Source of the DNA: Cylindrotheca closterium
Lineage: Eukaryota; Bacillariophyta; Bacillariophyceae; Bacillariales; Bacillariaceae
Reading direction: 5' to 3'
Assembly (NCBI GenBank): GCA_933822405.4
Contig: CAKOGP040000224.1
Span: forward strand, 479,868 to 543,867
DNA length: 64,000 bases
Part shown: piece by piece, positions 19,360 through 29,306 of the stretch
Layout: every line of letters begins with the position of its first letter
Numbering within the stretch: position 1 is the stretch's first letter
Made by a program: the position numbers and the translations under genes
The notes under the pieces: generated by a model
Databases searched by the model: none
What the model was told of the DNA's origin: nothing
Seen by the model: only the letters and a program-made list of their open reading frames with translations

Positions 19360-19907
19360 TATTATATGAATGTAGAGCAGATCTGTTAGGCTGCCGATGA
19401 TATTGTATGGTAAACAGAAAGTAATATGCTGGCCGTATAATGTAATAGGAAAACAATATAGGTTGAAAGCGCTGCTACCTGTATAGCAGGATGTTGTTAT
19501 AGTAGGTATTAATACGATTGTCCGAAATATTTTTTTTATGCAACCCTTTTATATGATCGATGAGGCGCAACCAAATAATGCAGTCATGCCAGCAGGTCAT
19601 GCAGTGCGTGCGGTCGTGGTTTGAGAATTACGGACGGCATAAAATCCCAGCTCACGGACACAACAAAAGGGGGAGGGGAGAGGGATTCGAGATCGTATCA
19701 GGTACCGTGATGATCGTATTGTAACAGACTGACCAGCTAATCACATGTGTACCTGCTGCCAGCGAATGGGCGATAATCATTTATTCCCCGCCAACAAACT
19801 CTGGCGAATCACCATAAGAGTCCTCAGCCGCCTGCACTTCGAAACTCAAATGATAGTAATAGCAACCATTTCGCCCCTACTAGCTAGTACTCCCAGCAAA
19901 GAATTAA
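19360..19907. other. intergenic between two array members
   Basis: About 550 bases between the start of the gene at 17962 and the stop of the gene at 19908. I see no remnant of a second DUF6824 domain after the latter's stop and no other gene. Confidence 0.5.
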
Positions 19908-21344
19908 CTATCTCTCAAATATACTATCCTCCAACCCATGATGCGGTGGGCTCTTTTTCCTTCGAGTACCTTTTGCTCTACGGCGATAATTCCGAAACAT
20001 TTGTGTGATCTTCAAGCGTACTTCATCCATCGGAACTGCTTCCCATGGTGAATCTCCATTGGCTTTGCTCAGAAAGCGACCTCCGACACGGTGAATTTCA
20101 TCGGCTATCTCATACACTACACATCGCTTGGTATCATTTGTCCCAGAGTTATACGTTTGCGACCATTCTGCAACTAGACTCCTCAAATGGTTATTGCCAC
20201 GATTGCTACTCTTGATACCACCCCTGTATAAGACATCATGGGGCGTTGTTTCTGTGACTGCATCTGGTTCAGGGGCTGTATCGATTTTTTTGTTTCCGCT
20301 ATGAAGGGAAGATTCCACCCAATTAGAATGGTGGTCCATGTTTAGCTCATAGGATGGCGTGAATGGGAGCATTTCTTTCGGGATTCCGTACGTGGACAAA
20401 CTATGGAAGGACTCTACATGACTGCCAAAATGTACCCTGACACGAGCCCGTAGCCTTGCATCCAAAACAGCAAGTCCGCCCTTGATGATGGTGCACGGAC
20501 TTGGATCATCGAAACAGATATGGATTGCTGCATTGTATTGAGGTACTGAGAGTGCAAACCTAATGTGCTCCATGAATCCAAGTTCATTGCTTCCATCTTT
20601 GAAATCACCAACAGAATACAAAATGTAAACGATGCCGTTCAACTGAGTTTGTTCGGATTCCAAGGCTTGCATGGTGGTATAGAATCTTACTCGCAGTTCA
20701 TTCTGTAGGTTCTTGAACTGTCCTACACCTGGTATGTGGACAGCGATTTGTCGGTTCGATGTGTCTCTTCCTGCCATCTGAAAAGAACCCATCCTTAGCG
20801 CTACTCGGTCGTCCTCGTCGAGGTCGTCAATTGTGATGTCTTTGGCCAATTTGTCAGTTCCAAAGAGGTCTTGCTTTGTTTCGAAGAATCTTAACATATG
20901 GTTTGCTGATGCTTTAGCATCGTATCGATTGGCACGTAGAAACATGAGTCGAAAGTCTCTTGCTTGTACATACATGGCATCAAGCTTTTCTGCGACCTCA
21001 TACATGCTGCCATGCTTGATACGCCTCAGATGTTCATCAAGATCATTCAGTTCTCGATTAATGAAGGTGGCTTCCTCAGCTATATCCTCGCCGACCCCGT
21101 GAAGTATTTCTTGCTGGTATTGCCTTTCTTCAAACGTTAGAGCATCCATTGCCTCAGATAAGAGTGCATCGACCTCTTGTATCTTTTGCTTGTCTTCGTT
21201 CGACATGGTTGCCTGATGGTTGTGACGTCCTCGTTGCTTCAACAAAAATCCTTTAGAATTGTCAAAACTTGAAGACTCGGCAACTGGGTTGTTGACAAAG
21301 GAGCCCCACTGTTGCATGATGAATGTTTTATTAAGTACAATCAT
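19908..21344 (-). CDS. CRAL-TRIO-like protein with one DUF6824 domain
   Basis: Family member of 478 residues. N-terminal helix motif (QEVDALLSEAMDALTFEER, LHGV), CRAL-TRIO-like module (FLRANRYDAKASANH; FGSHVESFHSLSTYGIP) at about 130-335, and one A-type DUF6824 domain at 369-457 (HDVLYRGGIKSSNRGNNHLR ... FRNYRRR), followed by a basic tail GTRRKK and SPPHHGLEDSIFER. As in the gene at 17962 there is no B-type domain. An internal MSNEDK at the position where the gene at 17962 has MSNEDM could be an alternative start, since both genes have a poorly conserved leader before it. Single exon. Confidence 0.85.
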   Translation of the reverse strand: MIVLNKTFIMQQWGSFVNNPVAESSSFDNSKGFLLKQRGRHNHQATMSNEDKQKIQEVDALLSEAMDALTFEERQYQQEILHGVGEDIAEEATFINRELNDLDEHLRRIKHGSMYEVAEKLDAMYVQARDFRLMFLRANRYDAKASANHMLRFFETKQDLFGTDKLAKDITIDDLDEDDRVALRMGSFQMAGRDTSNRQIAVHIPGVGQFKNLQNELRVRFYTTMQALESEQTQLNGIVYILYSVGDFKDGSNELGFMEHIRFALSVPQYNAAIHICFDDPSPCTIIKGGLAVLDARLRARVRVHFGSHVESFHSLSTYGIPKEMLPFTPSYELNMDHHSNWVESSLHSGNKKIDTAPEPDAVTETTPHDVLYRGGIKSSNRGNNHLRSLVAEWSQTYNSGTNDTKRCVVYEIADEIHRVGGRFLSKANGDSPWEAVPMDEVRLKITQMFRNYRRRAKGTRRKKSPPHHGLEDSIFER

Positions 21345-22507
21345 GATTGTAGCTTGTAGCTGCTTGTTGTTTTATGGAAGAGCTCTTTTGCGATTTGACA
21401 TGCGTTGCAAAACGAGAAAAATGCTGAAAATTGCGCGACCGCAATTTTCATTCGACCGCTTATTATTGTTTCACTGGAGTGAAGCGAAAGAATATATAAA
21501 ATGCTGATTTGGACATGTTCAAATTGAGTGACCACCAAGATGCGCAACCAAACTCGATTTTCGTTATATGACTTCATAATGGGGTACCGCGTGTTAACCC
21601 ACCTAAAATCGATACTGTAAGCGAAAGTCCAGTGGTACTGCTAACCCCTTGACTGATATATACTACCTGGTACTGGTGTTGTAACGGTACTGGTTTGCAA
21701 AGTGGCCCGTCTTCTTTTCCGTGCAAGTGTTCCTTGTTCCGTGCACTTGATTGGTGTTCGGGGTCAACAACTTTTTGTTTCGCTACGTGTCACATGCGTT
21801 CCTTTTTCAATCGACTATTTGCGCGACCGTGTTTTTCTCATGGATACCTATCGTAGGTACCGGTACTATATATGCTTCTGAAGGTACAGTATTAAAAAAA
21901 AGTGCTCCCACTTCATGTCCATGTTTGGTTGCAAAAGATTAATCTTTGTTTGAAGCAGAATTACGTGGACAGCTTTTTTTAATACGTGTACTTCGTATCT
22001 GTTATGTAGCACGACTACTTGCTTTTGTCATCATTCATTCGACTGAGCCCTGAGTCAGTCGGGTGCTTGGAAGCAAGGCAGGTCCCACCAAGATCTGTTT
22101 TGTTTTTTTATGCATACCACGGTACATATTTACCTAGTATTGTACCTAGTATGGTCGTACTTGTACCAATACTGCTGAAGCTCAGCTGCTGATAGACTCA
22201 AGACAAACATGAACGAGACGAAAATTCAACTATCAACTATAGACGGACAGGCAAATGTAGTTTGGACTAGTATTCCTTCATCCTGTGATTGCTTCTTTTT
22301 GAGTTGGAATGACGTGATGAAGTGTCAATGAATGGAAGCGAAGGAAAGAGTGTAGAGTAATATGGTTCGATAGAATGAACAAGAGTAAGCATTTTAGATT
22401 TAGCACTATATATTATGGTTTCTTGCAGCATATATCCAGCAGAGGACAGCCAGGCCAACCAGACACTATTTAGAGTACCCCGAAGCTCCTTGTGACGATT
22501 CAGTTCT
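21345..22507. other. intergenic, 5' flank of the gene at 19908
   Basis: A 1.16-kb spacer with TACCGGTA at 21858-21865 and many GTACC half-sites (for example near 21665, 22120-22165). No supported gene; the open frames are short and of random composition. Confidence 0.5.
21858..21865. promoter_or_regulatory. TACCGGTA palindrome
   Basis: About 515 bases upstream of the minus-strand start at 21344. Member of the recurring intergenic motif. Confidence 0.3.
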
Positions 22508-24190
22508 TCAAAGTGTATGATATTTCCCACCTTTTTTGAAGTGTCGTCGATGGTTGGTCAGGTACTTGGATAATTTGACCCGATACTGTTCGATCGACAA
22601 CTCTACCCATCCATTCGACTCTGGTCCGAGGAATCGTCCACCTTCATCACGAATCGTCTTTGCTATAGAGTCTACCAATGACATTTTCATTCCACGGTCC
22701 AACGATTCATACTCCTCGAACCGCTCCTTGACGAGATGATGGAGCAACTCATTGCCCCGACTATGTTGGTTTCTCCCAAATATAACATCCTCCGGCATAG
22801 GCTCACCGATAATCGAGGAAGGAGGACTAATGGTCGACCGTGGTGTTCCTAGTCGACGTTTGTAGTTGCTGATAATTTTCATCACCTTTGTTCTTGACTC
22901 TTTCAATGTCGCTTCATGCCAAATGGATTCCTTGTCTTGTTTCAAAAAACGACCGCCAGAGTTGTGAATCTGAGCAATCAGACCATCTATCAGAAGCCGC
23001 TTCTGCTCTTGACTCCCAGCTCTGTACTGCAGGAATATTTCCTTCACACCTTCTCGAAGACGAGCGTTGCCAAGGTTGCTACTCGTCTTGTATCCCATGA
23101 AAAGGACATCATCTGCATTGGGTTTGATACCAGCTGGCGATGTAAATGCTGAATCTTTACTATCCCTCAAGCAAGATTCGACCCAGTCCAAATGACGACT
23201 CAAGTTAACCCCGTGGCTTGTCGTCAATGGAAGAGTATTTGTCAAGATTCCATATGTTGATAGAAGGTACTGACACTCCAAGTGACTCCCATAATGCACT
23301 CTGACGCGAGCACGAAATTTGGCATTTAGTACCGAAAGTCCAGCCTTGATGACCATATACTGATTTGGATCATCGAAACATATATGGCTTCCTGCACTGT
23401 GTTGAGGTACTGCAAGTGCAAATTTGGTGTGCTCCACAAAACCAGCTCCATTGCACCGATCTTTGAAATCCCCAACAGAATACAGAATTGAAACAGCACC
23501 CTTCAGCTGCGTCTGTTCTGACCGCAGTGCTTGCATCGTTATTAAGAATCTTGATCGCAATTCATTCTGAATGTATTTGAACTTTCTAATCCCTGGCAAT
23601 TGGATGTAGATTTTCCTATTGGCTGTGTCTCGTCCAGCAAGTTGGACAGCGCCCGCCTTTAAGGCTTCTAGATCATTTTCGTCCAGGTCATCAATGGTGA
23701 TATCCTTTGCCAATTTGTCATTTCCAAATAGTTGTTGCTTCAATTCAAAGAACAATAGCATCTGATTTGCGGATGCCTTTACATCATACCGATTGGCTCG
23801 AAGAAACATTACTCGAAAGGCCCTTGAGGTGGCATAAGTAGGATCCATACGTTCGGCAATCTCGTACGCACTGCCAGCTTTTATCCTCATGAGGTCCGTG
23901 TCAAGATCAACCAAGGAGTTCGCGATGAAGTCATCTCCTTCCGCAATGACCTTATCCACCCCGTGAAGAACTTCTTGTTGCTCCTCTCGTTCGTGAAATG
24001 TCAGAGCATTCAATGCTTCTGATAAGAGGTTATCGATATCTTGTTTCTTCTGCACGTTTTGTTCCAGGAGCAGCATGCCACCATCATCGGATGAATGATA
24101 TGAAGTGTTCTGATAGGAGTGTTTTCTCCGATTGTCACAAAATCCAATGCAGGCTTGATTTGCGTTGAAGGATTGGTCGATGTAGCTCAT
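22508..24190 (-). CDS. CRAL-TRIO-like protein with two DUF6824 domains
   Basis: Family member of 560 residues and the last one in the array. N-terminal helix motif (KQDIDNLLSEALNALTFHER, LHGV), CRAL-TRIO-like module (FLRANRYDVKASANQ; YGSHLECQYLLSTYGI) to about 320, an A-type DUF6824 domain at 360-448 (DDVLFMGYKTSSNLGN ... ISNYKRR) and a B-type domain at 467-550 (EDVIFGRNQHSRGNELL ... LTNHRR). In both domains the terminal F-R-N is altered (ISN, LTN) while the basic pair is kept. Its first 350 residues resemble the genes at 17962 and 19908 most closely, so it probably shows the state of that subgroup before the B domain was lost. Single exon. Confidence 0.85.
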   Translation of the reverse strand: MSYIDQSFNANQACIGFCDNRRKHSYQNTSYHSSDDGGMLLLEQNVQKKQDIDNLLSEALNALTFHEREEQQEVLHGVDKVIAEGDDFIANSLVDLDTDLMRIKAGSAYEIAERMDPTYATSRAFRVMFLRANRYDVKASANQMLLFFELKQQLFGNDKLAKDITIDDLDENDLEALKAGAVQLAGRDTANRKIYIQLPGIRKFKYIQNELRSRFLITMQALRSEQTQLKGAVSILYSVGDFKDRCNGAGFVEHTKFALAVPQHSAGSHICFDDPNQYMVIKAGLSVLNAKFRARVRVHYGSHLECQYLLSTYGILTNTLPLTTSHGVNLSRHLDWVESCLRDSKDSAFTSPAGIKPNADDVLFMGYKTSSNLGNARLREGVKEIFLQYRAGSQEQKRLLIDGLIAQIHNSGGRFLKQDKESIWHEATLKESRTKVMKIISNYKRRLGTPRSTISPPSSIIGEPMPEDVIFGRNQHSRGNELLHHLVKERFEEYESLDRGMKMSLVDSIAKTIRDEGGRFLGPESNGWVELSIEQYRVKLSKYLTNHRRHFKKGGKYHTL

Positions 24191-24247
24191 ACTGGCATCG
24201 ATAAAGAGTAAGGCGACGACAATGATGATGATGGCTCTTGTATTTTA

Positions 24248-24277
24248 GGCGGATGGTGGGATGGCGGATGGTGGGAT
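24248..24277. repeat. exact 15-bp tandem duplication
   Basis: GGCGGATGGTGGGAT occurs twice head to tail, 58 bases upstream of the minus-strand start at 24190. Confidence 0.9.
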
Positions 24278-24368
24278 GGTATAAAAGAGGGCAATCAACC
24301 TTCGCGAGATATCGCGGTACGCAATTGATTATAACCAATATATATAAAAAAGGATACAATAATTACAG

Positions 24369-24376
24369 TACCGGTA
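24369..24376. promoter_or_regulatory. TACCGGTA palindrome
   Basis: About 180 bases upstream of the array gene that starts at 24190 (minus). Confidence 0.35.
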
Positions 24377-24599
24377 CCGACCGTGTGGGGTCATCGATGT
24401 CGGTACGGTTGGATTTAGTCCTTCCGGCGGCATAATTTTTAAAATTCACCTTGGCAGCCTGACGTTAGTTTCCGTCTGATGCATGTTTGTTTGGTCGTGT
24501 GAAAAATGGACTATGCGGCTCATTTTTTCAGTCGCGGTACATTGAACTCTGACGGCGGATAAGTTAGCGGATTAGAGACTGGATTCACTCTTTAGTACA

Positions 24600-24613
24600 T
24601 ACCGGTACCGGTA
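24600..24613. promoter_or_regulatory. double TACCGGTACCGGTA palindrome
   Basis: Double form of the motif about 410 bases upstream of the start at 24190, preceded by TTTAGTACA. Confidence 0.3.
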
Positions 24614-24768
24614 GATGAGCGAGTCTCCATGAGCAAAGTTGTATTTTCGTTTCATTCAAGTTCCATATATTTTGGTTAAAAAAATAGTTATAATCCTTCC
24701 TAGAATAACAATTTCTCTTCTTTTACAGTATCTCGCGCCTCCTCTACGAATGTATGATTATACTACTA

Positions 24769-26655
24769 CTAATCCTCCTCCTGATCATCATCATAGAGTG
24801 GCACCTTGAACCAAAAGATGGACCCTTCTTGTTGGGTCATCATTGTTTCCCCATTGCCATCAACGTTCTCGTCCCTCGGGGGAAACCTGGGCTTGTATCC
24901 ATATTCTCCCCCAATCGATCCAATTTGAACCGCCACCGAATACAACCCCAACCCTTGGGTTTGCATCCGACAAATCGGTTCGCAGCCTCCATTGGCCGTC
25001 GGCCGTACACATTCCAATTGTTCTTCATAAGAATCGGATGGATGAAATAGGAGTGGATAATTTTCAATGGGAATGTTGGGTGCCGTATCCAAACATTCCA
25101 CAAACAAGTAATTCTTGCTTCCGCCTTTTTGAGTGGCACTGTGGTCTTCATTGGTCTTGGTTTCCGCCCCATCTTCTTCCATGTCAGAAGTATCATTGTC
25201 AGTAGTAGTCGTAGTCGTAGTCGTATTCTGCCCCGCAATCATTTTGACGACCAGCTGAATGGATCCCTTGAAGGTTCGTTGACAGGCATTGGATAAGAAA
25301 TTGAGGGCGGACCGAAATATTTTGAGTTCATCGGCGCAAATTTCCTTGGGCACACTTTCGTCGAGTGTAATGGAAACGGGAACATATTTGGGGAAGGCTT
25401 CCAAGATAATGTACCAAGCTTGAATCAAATGGGACGTCTTGAAGGCATCTGGTCCTCGTAGCGCCGAGGAGGAACGCAAAAAGGAGGCCCGTTTTTTATT
25501 GGCCAAGACTCGTTGTTGCAGTCGTAGATCGTCAATGGCCGTGGAGCAAATTTTGGACACTGCATCGCTGCAATACAGGGCATTTTGCAAGAGTTCTTGT
25601 TCCTCCGGACTCATTTGGTCGGTGAGACTGGAATCTTCCGAGAGGGTTGCAAGATTTCGTTGAACCCCCATCAAGGGTGTGAGCAATTCGTGTGCCATTA
25701 GGGCGATGGTTTGTTTGGGATTGTGAAAATGGGCTCGAATTTTTTCCTTGCGACGTCGCGACATGGCTTCCATGACCATATCGGCTAGATCGCGCAGGTT
25801 TTGTTTTTCTTCCAAGGTCAAGCCTTGAGGACGTGCTTGATTTCCCAACACACACAAGGTCCCCAATTTGTATCCTTCCGGAGCAATGAGCGGAGCACCT
25901 GCATAAAAACGGACCTGCAATGGCCCCGTAACCAATGGATTGTTTTGGAATCTTGGGTCCAACGTCGCATCGGGGACGACCATGACATCTTCCTGTTGAC
26001 ACAAGAGGACGTGGGCGCAAAAGGCATTTTTGCGACAAATTTGATTGGTGCCTCCGCCCAATCCATATTGACTGAGAAACCATTGTCGGTCGATATCACT
26101 CAATGAAACGAGTGCAATGGGTTGATCCAACATGCGCGATGCCAACCGCGTAATGGCACCGAAGCCTAAGGAACTACCATCACCATCATCTTCTTCGTCC
26201 GAGTCCAACAATAGATACGACCTCAGGACGAGTAATCGTCTCATTTCGCTATCCAAGGTTTGTGTTTGGTACTCAATGTCAGGAACGGTATTTTGATTGT
26301 CCAAGACCCAATCCTTGGACGCAAAGGGAGTCGAGTCAGCGGAAGCGTGCAAAAGAGAGGACGAATCACTGAGATTCAACTTCAACCCTTGAACTCCAGT
26401 GGAAATAGTAGTGTTTGCTGGATTTGTGTTTGCTGCAGTGTCATCCAAAACAGCCGCAGCCGCAGTCGTCACGGCCAAATCTCGTAATTGCATGGCTCGC
26501 AAGACAGGATCATCAAAAGATAGATCGTCATCCCCTGCCGCTGGATTATCATCCTCCTCCTCCTCCACATTGTCGTTATTAAGGCTCATGTCCGTCAAGG
26601 CCAGTAACAAATCCGACATGGTTTGAACCTCGTTGACGGAGCGAATGGCTTTCAT
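24769..26655 (-). CDS. GAF-domain histidine kinase
   Basis: A 628-residue soluble sensor kinase. An acidic, low-complexity N-terminus is followed by a GAF domain at about 163-298 (ALVSLSDIDRQWFLSQYGL, then GAPLIAPEGYKLGTLCVLG). The dimerisation helix has IALMAHELLTPLMGV with His322 as the expected phosphorylation site. The ATP-binding domain shows an N-box-like LNFLSNACQRT and a G-box-like GLGLYSVAVQIGSIGGEYG; it carries a Thr/Asp-rich insertion between them. No receiver domain is fused, so it must signal to a separate partner. GAF domains of this form bind small ligands or chromophores; no Cys in a phytochrome-type context is evident. Single exon; the 5' flank is pentanucleotide-repeat rich. 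Confidence 0.85.
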   Translation of the reverse strand: MKAIRSVNEVQTMSDLLLALTDMSLNNDNVEEEEDDNPAAGDDDLSFDDPVLRAMQLRDLAVTTAAAAVLDDTAANTNPANTTISTGVQGLKLNLSDSSSLLHASADSTPFASKDWVLDNQNTVPDIEYQTQTLDSEMRRLLVLRSYLLLDSDEEDDGDGSSLGFGAITRLASRMLDQPIALVSLSDIDRQWFLSQYGLGGGTNQICRKNAFCAHVLLCQQEDVMVVPDATLDPRFQNNPLVTGPLQVRFYAGAPLIAPEGYKLGTLCVLGNQARPQGLTLEEKQNLRDLADMVMEAMSRRRKEKIRAHFHNPKQTIALMAHELLTPLMGVQRNLATLSEDSSLTDQMSPEEQELLQNALYCSDAVSKICSTAIDDLRLQQRVLANKKRASFLRSSSALRGPDAFKTSHLIQAWYIILEAFPKYVPVSITLDESVPKEICADELKIFRSALNFLSNACQRTFKGSIQLVVKMIAGQNTTTTTTTTDNDTSDMEEDGAETKTNEDHSATQKGGSKNYLFVECLDTAPNIPIENYPLLFHPSDSYEEQLECVRPTANGGCEPICRMQTQGLGLYSVAVQIGSIGGEYGYKPRFPPRDENVDGNGETMMTQQEGSIFWFKVPLYDDDQEED

Positions 26656-26731
26656 TTTATTTTATTTTATTTTGATTGCTTTTGTGTTGTGTTGTATTGT
26701 ATTGTATTGTGTTTTGTTTTGTTTTGTTGTA
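26654..26731. repeat. TTTTA / TTGTA / TTTTG pentanucleotide repeats
   Basis: Three adjoining imperfect microsatellites just upstream of the histidine kinase ATG: TTTTA units, then TTGTA units, then TTTTG units. Confidence 0.85.
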
Positions 26732-27421
26732 TAATAGGATATTATAGAAGACAACAAGCGCTGCGATATTCAATACAATACAGGTATTACACTATAACCG
26801 AACTATACTATACTGTACGGTATACACACGCGGTGATGGATGAAGATAATAATGTTTGGGTGTCGGTCGTGCACCTACAGTGTGAATTTATGATTCATAA
26901 ACTACTGTTCGTACCGGCGGTATAATAAGGGTATTATTCAATTGCGGGATTGCGTTGCGAATATTGGCTGCGACGTGTCGAATCAGGGCGTATTTCTCTT
27001 AGAATACGTAATTATGTCATTCCAATAACAGCAAAAGAAACTTGAAGTATGGATCACAATAAGGATTGATAAAAAATATTTGTCGATGCTTCTTGTCAAA
27101 TGAAAATGCCGAAACCTAGTCGAAGCAGTCCATTATTTTATATCCGAAACATGCATGCATTCATTCTTCATTCGAAAGTGCAAAGTGCAAAGGACCGAAG
27201 CTGTGGCGCTGGCATGATTGATTTTATAAAATATATGATATAATATTATATATATAGTAAAGTCATTCGATAGTCTTGTAGTGTGAACGACAGAGGCTTG
27301 GCAGGACATATATATATGTATGTATAATATATAACGGGGGATAGCAGCACGAGATGCCTTGCTTGTTCGTAGTGGTAGCTCCCACCAATAGATAGGTAGT
27401 AGCTACCACGGATGTAGCTTG
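26732..27421. other. intergenic, AT-rich
   Basis: No gene supported. Contains AT-rich runs (27220-27260, 27305-27335) and, in the 3' flank of the gene at 27422, an inverted repeat with 9-base arms GTGGTAGCT / AGCTACCAC (about 27370-27410). Confidence 0.5.
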
Positions 27422-28069
27422 TCAACACACAGCACACCAACCACAATACCTGGCTAGTTTTCGCTGGGCACTTTCATTAAATTCATCCCATTGTTGTTCC
27501 CAATTCGATTGCAGATGAGTCTCCATTCGTTGTTTGCGAATTTCTTGGGCACTGAGGACGGCCTCGTTGATTTCCTTTTGGGTCAATTGTCTCTCCTTGC
27601 GCAAAATATTGTGACGTTGCCGAGTACTCAACCTCAATTCTCGCATGGATCGTCGTGGTTTGCGCTTTTGTTCAAAGGTATCAATTTTAAAAGTTTCCGC
27701 CATACTGCCATCATCGTTGTAATCCAGCTGGACGGGCGGTCCCAAAGCACATGGATTGTCTCCGACTGTCATATTAAACTGACGAATCCCAATCGAGTCA
27801 AAGGATACTTCGCTTCTCGCACTCTTGTCATCGGCAGCGGCAAGCATCATGGCGCGTCTAGTATGAGAAGAAGTGGATCCGTTGTTGTTATTATTGCCCG
27901 TCCATCGGGAAGGTTTGAGAGAGGATCGCCTCGAACAAACACTTCCACTGCAATACGAAATGGCATCAAAGCCATCATTCTCATCTTCGTCATCCTGAGT
28001 ATTAGGAGGAGGACAAAAGTTGTAATCTTGCGGGTTTGGTGATTGTTGGGTTTTGGACCAACGGATCAT
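27422..28069 (-). CDS. small basic/acidic orphan protein with Cys-rich end
   Basis: A 215-residue protein if the ATG at 28069 (MIRWSKTQQ) is used; the frame is open for 35 more codons upstream, but that leader looks like 5' UTR. No recognised domain. Pieces: a disordered Asn/Pro start, an acidic patch (DDEDENDGFDAISY), a segment FNMTVGDNPCALGPPVQLDY, and a strongly basic helical C-terminal half (QKRKPRRSMRELRLSTRQRH, then LTQKEINEAVLSAQEIRKQR). The last residues, RYCGWCAVC, give three closely spaced cysteines at the very end, which could be lipidated or bind metal (inference). Function unknown. Confidence 0.6.
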   Translation of the reverse strand: MIRWSKTQQSPNPQDYNFCPPPNTQDDEDENDGFDAISYCSGSVCSRRSSLKPSRWTGNNNNNGSTSSHTRRAMMLAAADDKSARSEVSFDSIGIRQFNMTVGDNPCALGPPVQLDYNDDGSMAETFKIDTFEQKRKPRRSMRELRLSTRQRHNILRKERQLTQKEINEAVLSAQEIRKQRMETHLQSNWEQQWDEFNESAQRKLARYCGWCAVC

Positions 28070-28637
28070 GTTTGGCTGGTTCTGTTTGGGTGCTGGATCT
28101 ATACTATATTTTATATGCTGTATAAAATACCGTATGTATGCTTTGGATCGTTTTGTTTTACGAGTATAGCGCAAGTTGAAAGTCTTGGATTGCAGGATAT
28201 CCGCAATGCGACTTTTGCTTCCTTGCTGGCTCTAGCTGCTTAGCTACAGTATTCTTGTCTATATTGCTTCGTTGCTGTCTCTTTGGTATGTACTATAATA
28301 TGTATTAATATTACAATATCTTGTGTTATTGTCAATGATTGATTGCTCTTTCATGACGACAATCTTTCCGTTGCTGGAGCATGGCTTGATGCAAAAGGAC
28401 GTTGATGGGGCCGAGGTGGCTCGTTTTCCCAATTAGACGAGCTTTTTGTTTGTTAAGAGAGGTGTCAAGAAAGTTGGCCATGTTGGCAGCCATGCGTTGA
28501 ACCGCTGTTTTGGAGCGTACGCCAAGCGTGTCAACAATGACTTTGACTCCTTCTTCTCCGAACTAAAATATATATTTAGCACGTGCTATTATATACGAGT
28601 ATATAAAAAAGAACACGAACACATGCTCATGCGCGCA

Positions 28638-28658
28638 GAATGAATGAATGAATGAATC
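28638..28658. repeat. (GAAT)n microsatellite
   Basis: About five GAAT units followed by the inverse ATTC, giving a small hairpin. Confidence 0.8.
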
Positions 28659-29287
28659 ATTCAGACTGATTGATATTCTTCACCATACATTGAACATGTA
28701 CTGTATTTTATGAATATGTTCTTCGCACGAACGCCCAAAAATTGAAGCAGTCACGGGTCACGGATCACAAAATTGCAAACACTGCCTAGTAGTCTACAGG
28801 AGCATCATGATCATTCGCGGCCAGCCACTGCTGCAGCTGCTGAGGATGGTATCTTGCATTTGGAAAGCCATCCCATCTTTTCCCTTATTGTTGTTGGTTT
28901 TCTGCCGGCGCCTTGACGGGAGTGTGATGGTTTGGATGTATGATAGCCGCATCAGTACAAAAATCATGACTGGAGAAAATTATTTCAGTACTTTTTTAAA
29001 ATAATATTGTTACGTTCCGCTGTCAATTCCGCAATCCAAATGAGAGGTACCGCGACTGGAGAACCTCACATACCCACCACCCACCAACACCAAAGTGTTA
29101 TATGATGGACTTGGATGAGCGGTAATGCGGTCGCACTCATCTCATCATTGCAAATAGCACAAAAGCTCGCAATATAGCGTAATAACGAGTCAACACTTTT
29201 GAGTCCGTCCCCAAACACGGACTGCTTGTGACATCATCCCGCCACTACACATGCTCACAATACAAGTAACATAGTGGTAGCAGCAGT

Positions 29288-29306
29288 GAATGAATGAATG
29301 AATGAA
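29288..29306. repeat. (GAAT)n microsatellite
   Basis: About four and a half GAAT units in the empty region upstream of the gene at 30609. Confidence 0.8.

Larger units (their letters stand above)
24191..24768. other. intergenic, 5' flank of the gene at 22508
   Basis: Holds a 15-bp exact tandem duplication (24248-24277), TACCGGTA at 24369-24376 and the double form at 24600-24613. The gene to the right ends here, so this is promoter of the left gene plus 3' flank of the histidine kinase. Confidence 0.55.
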
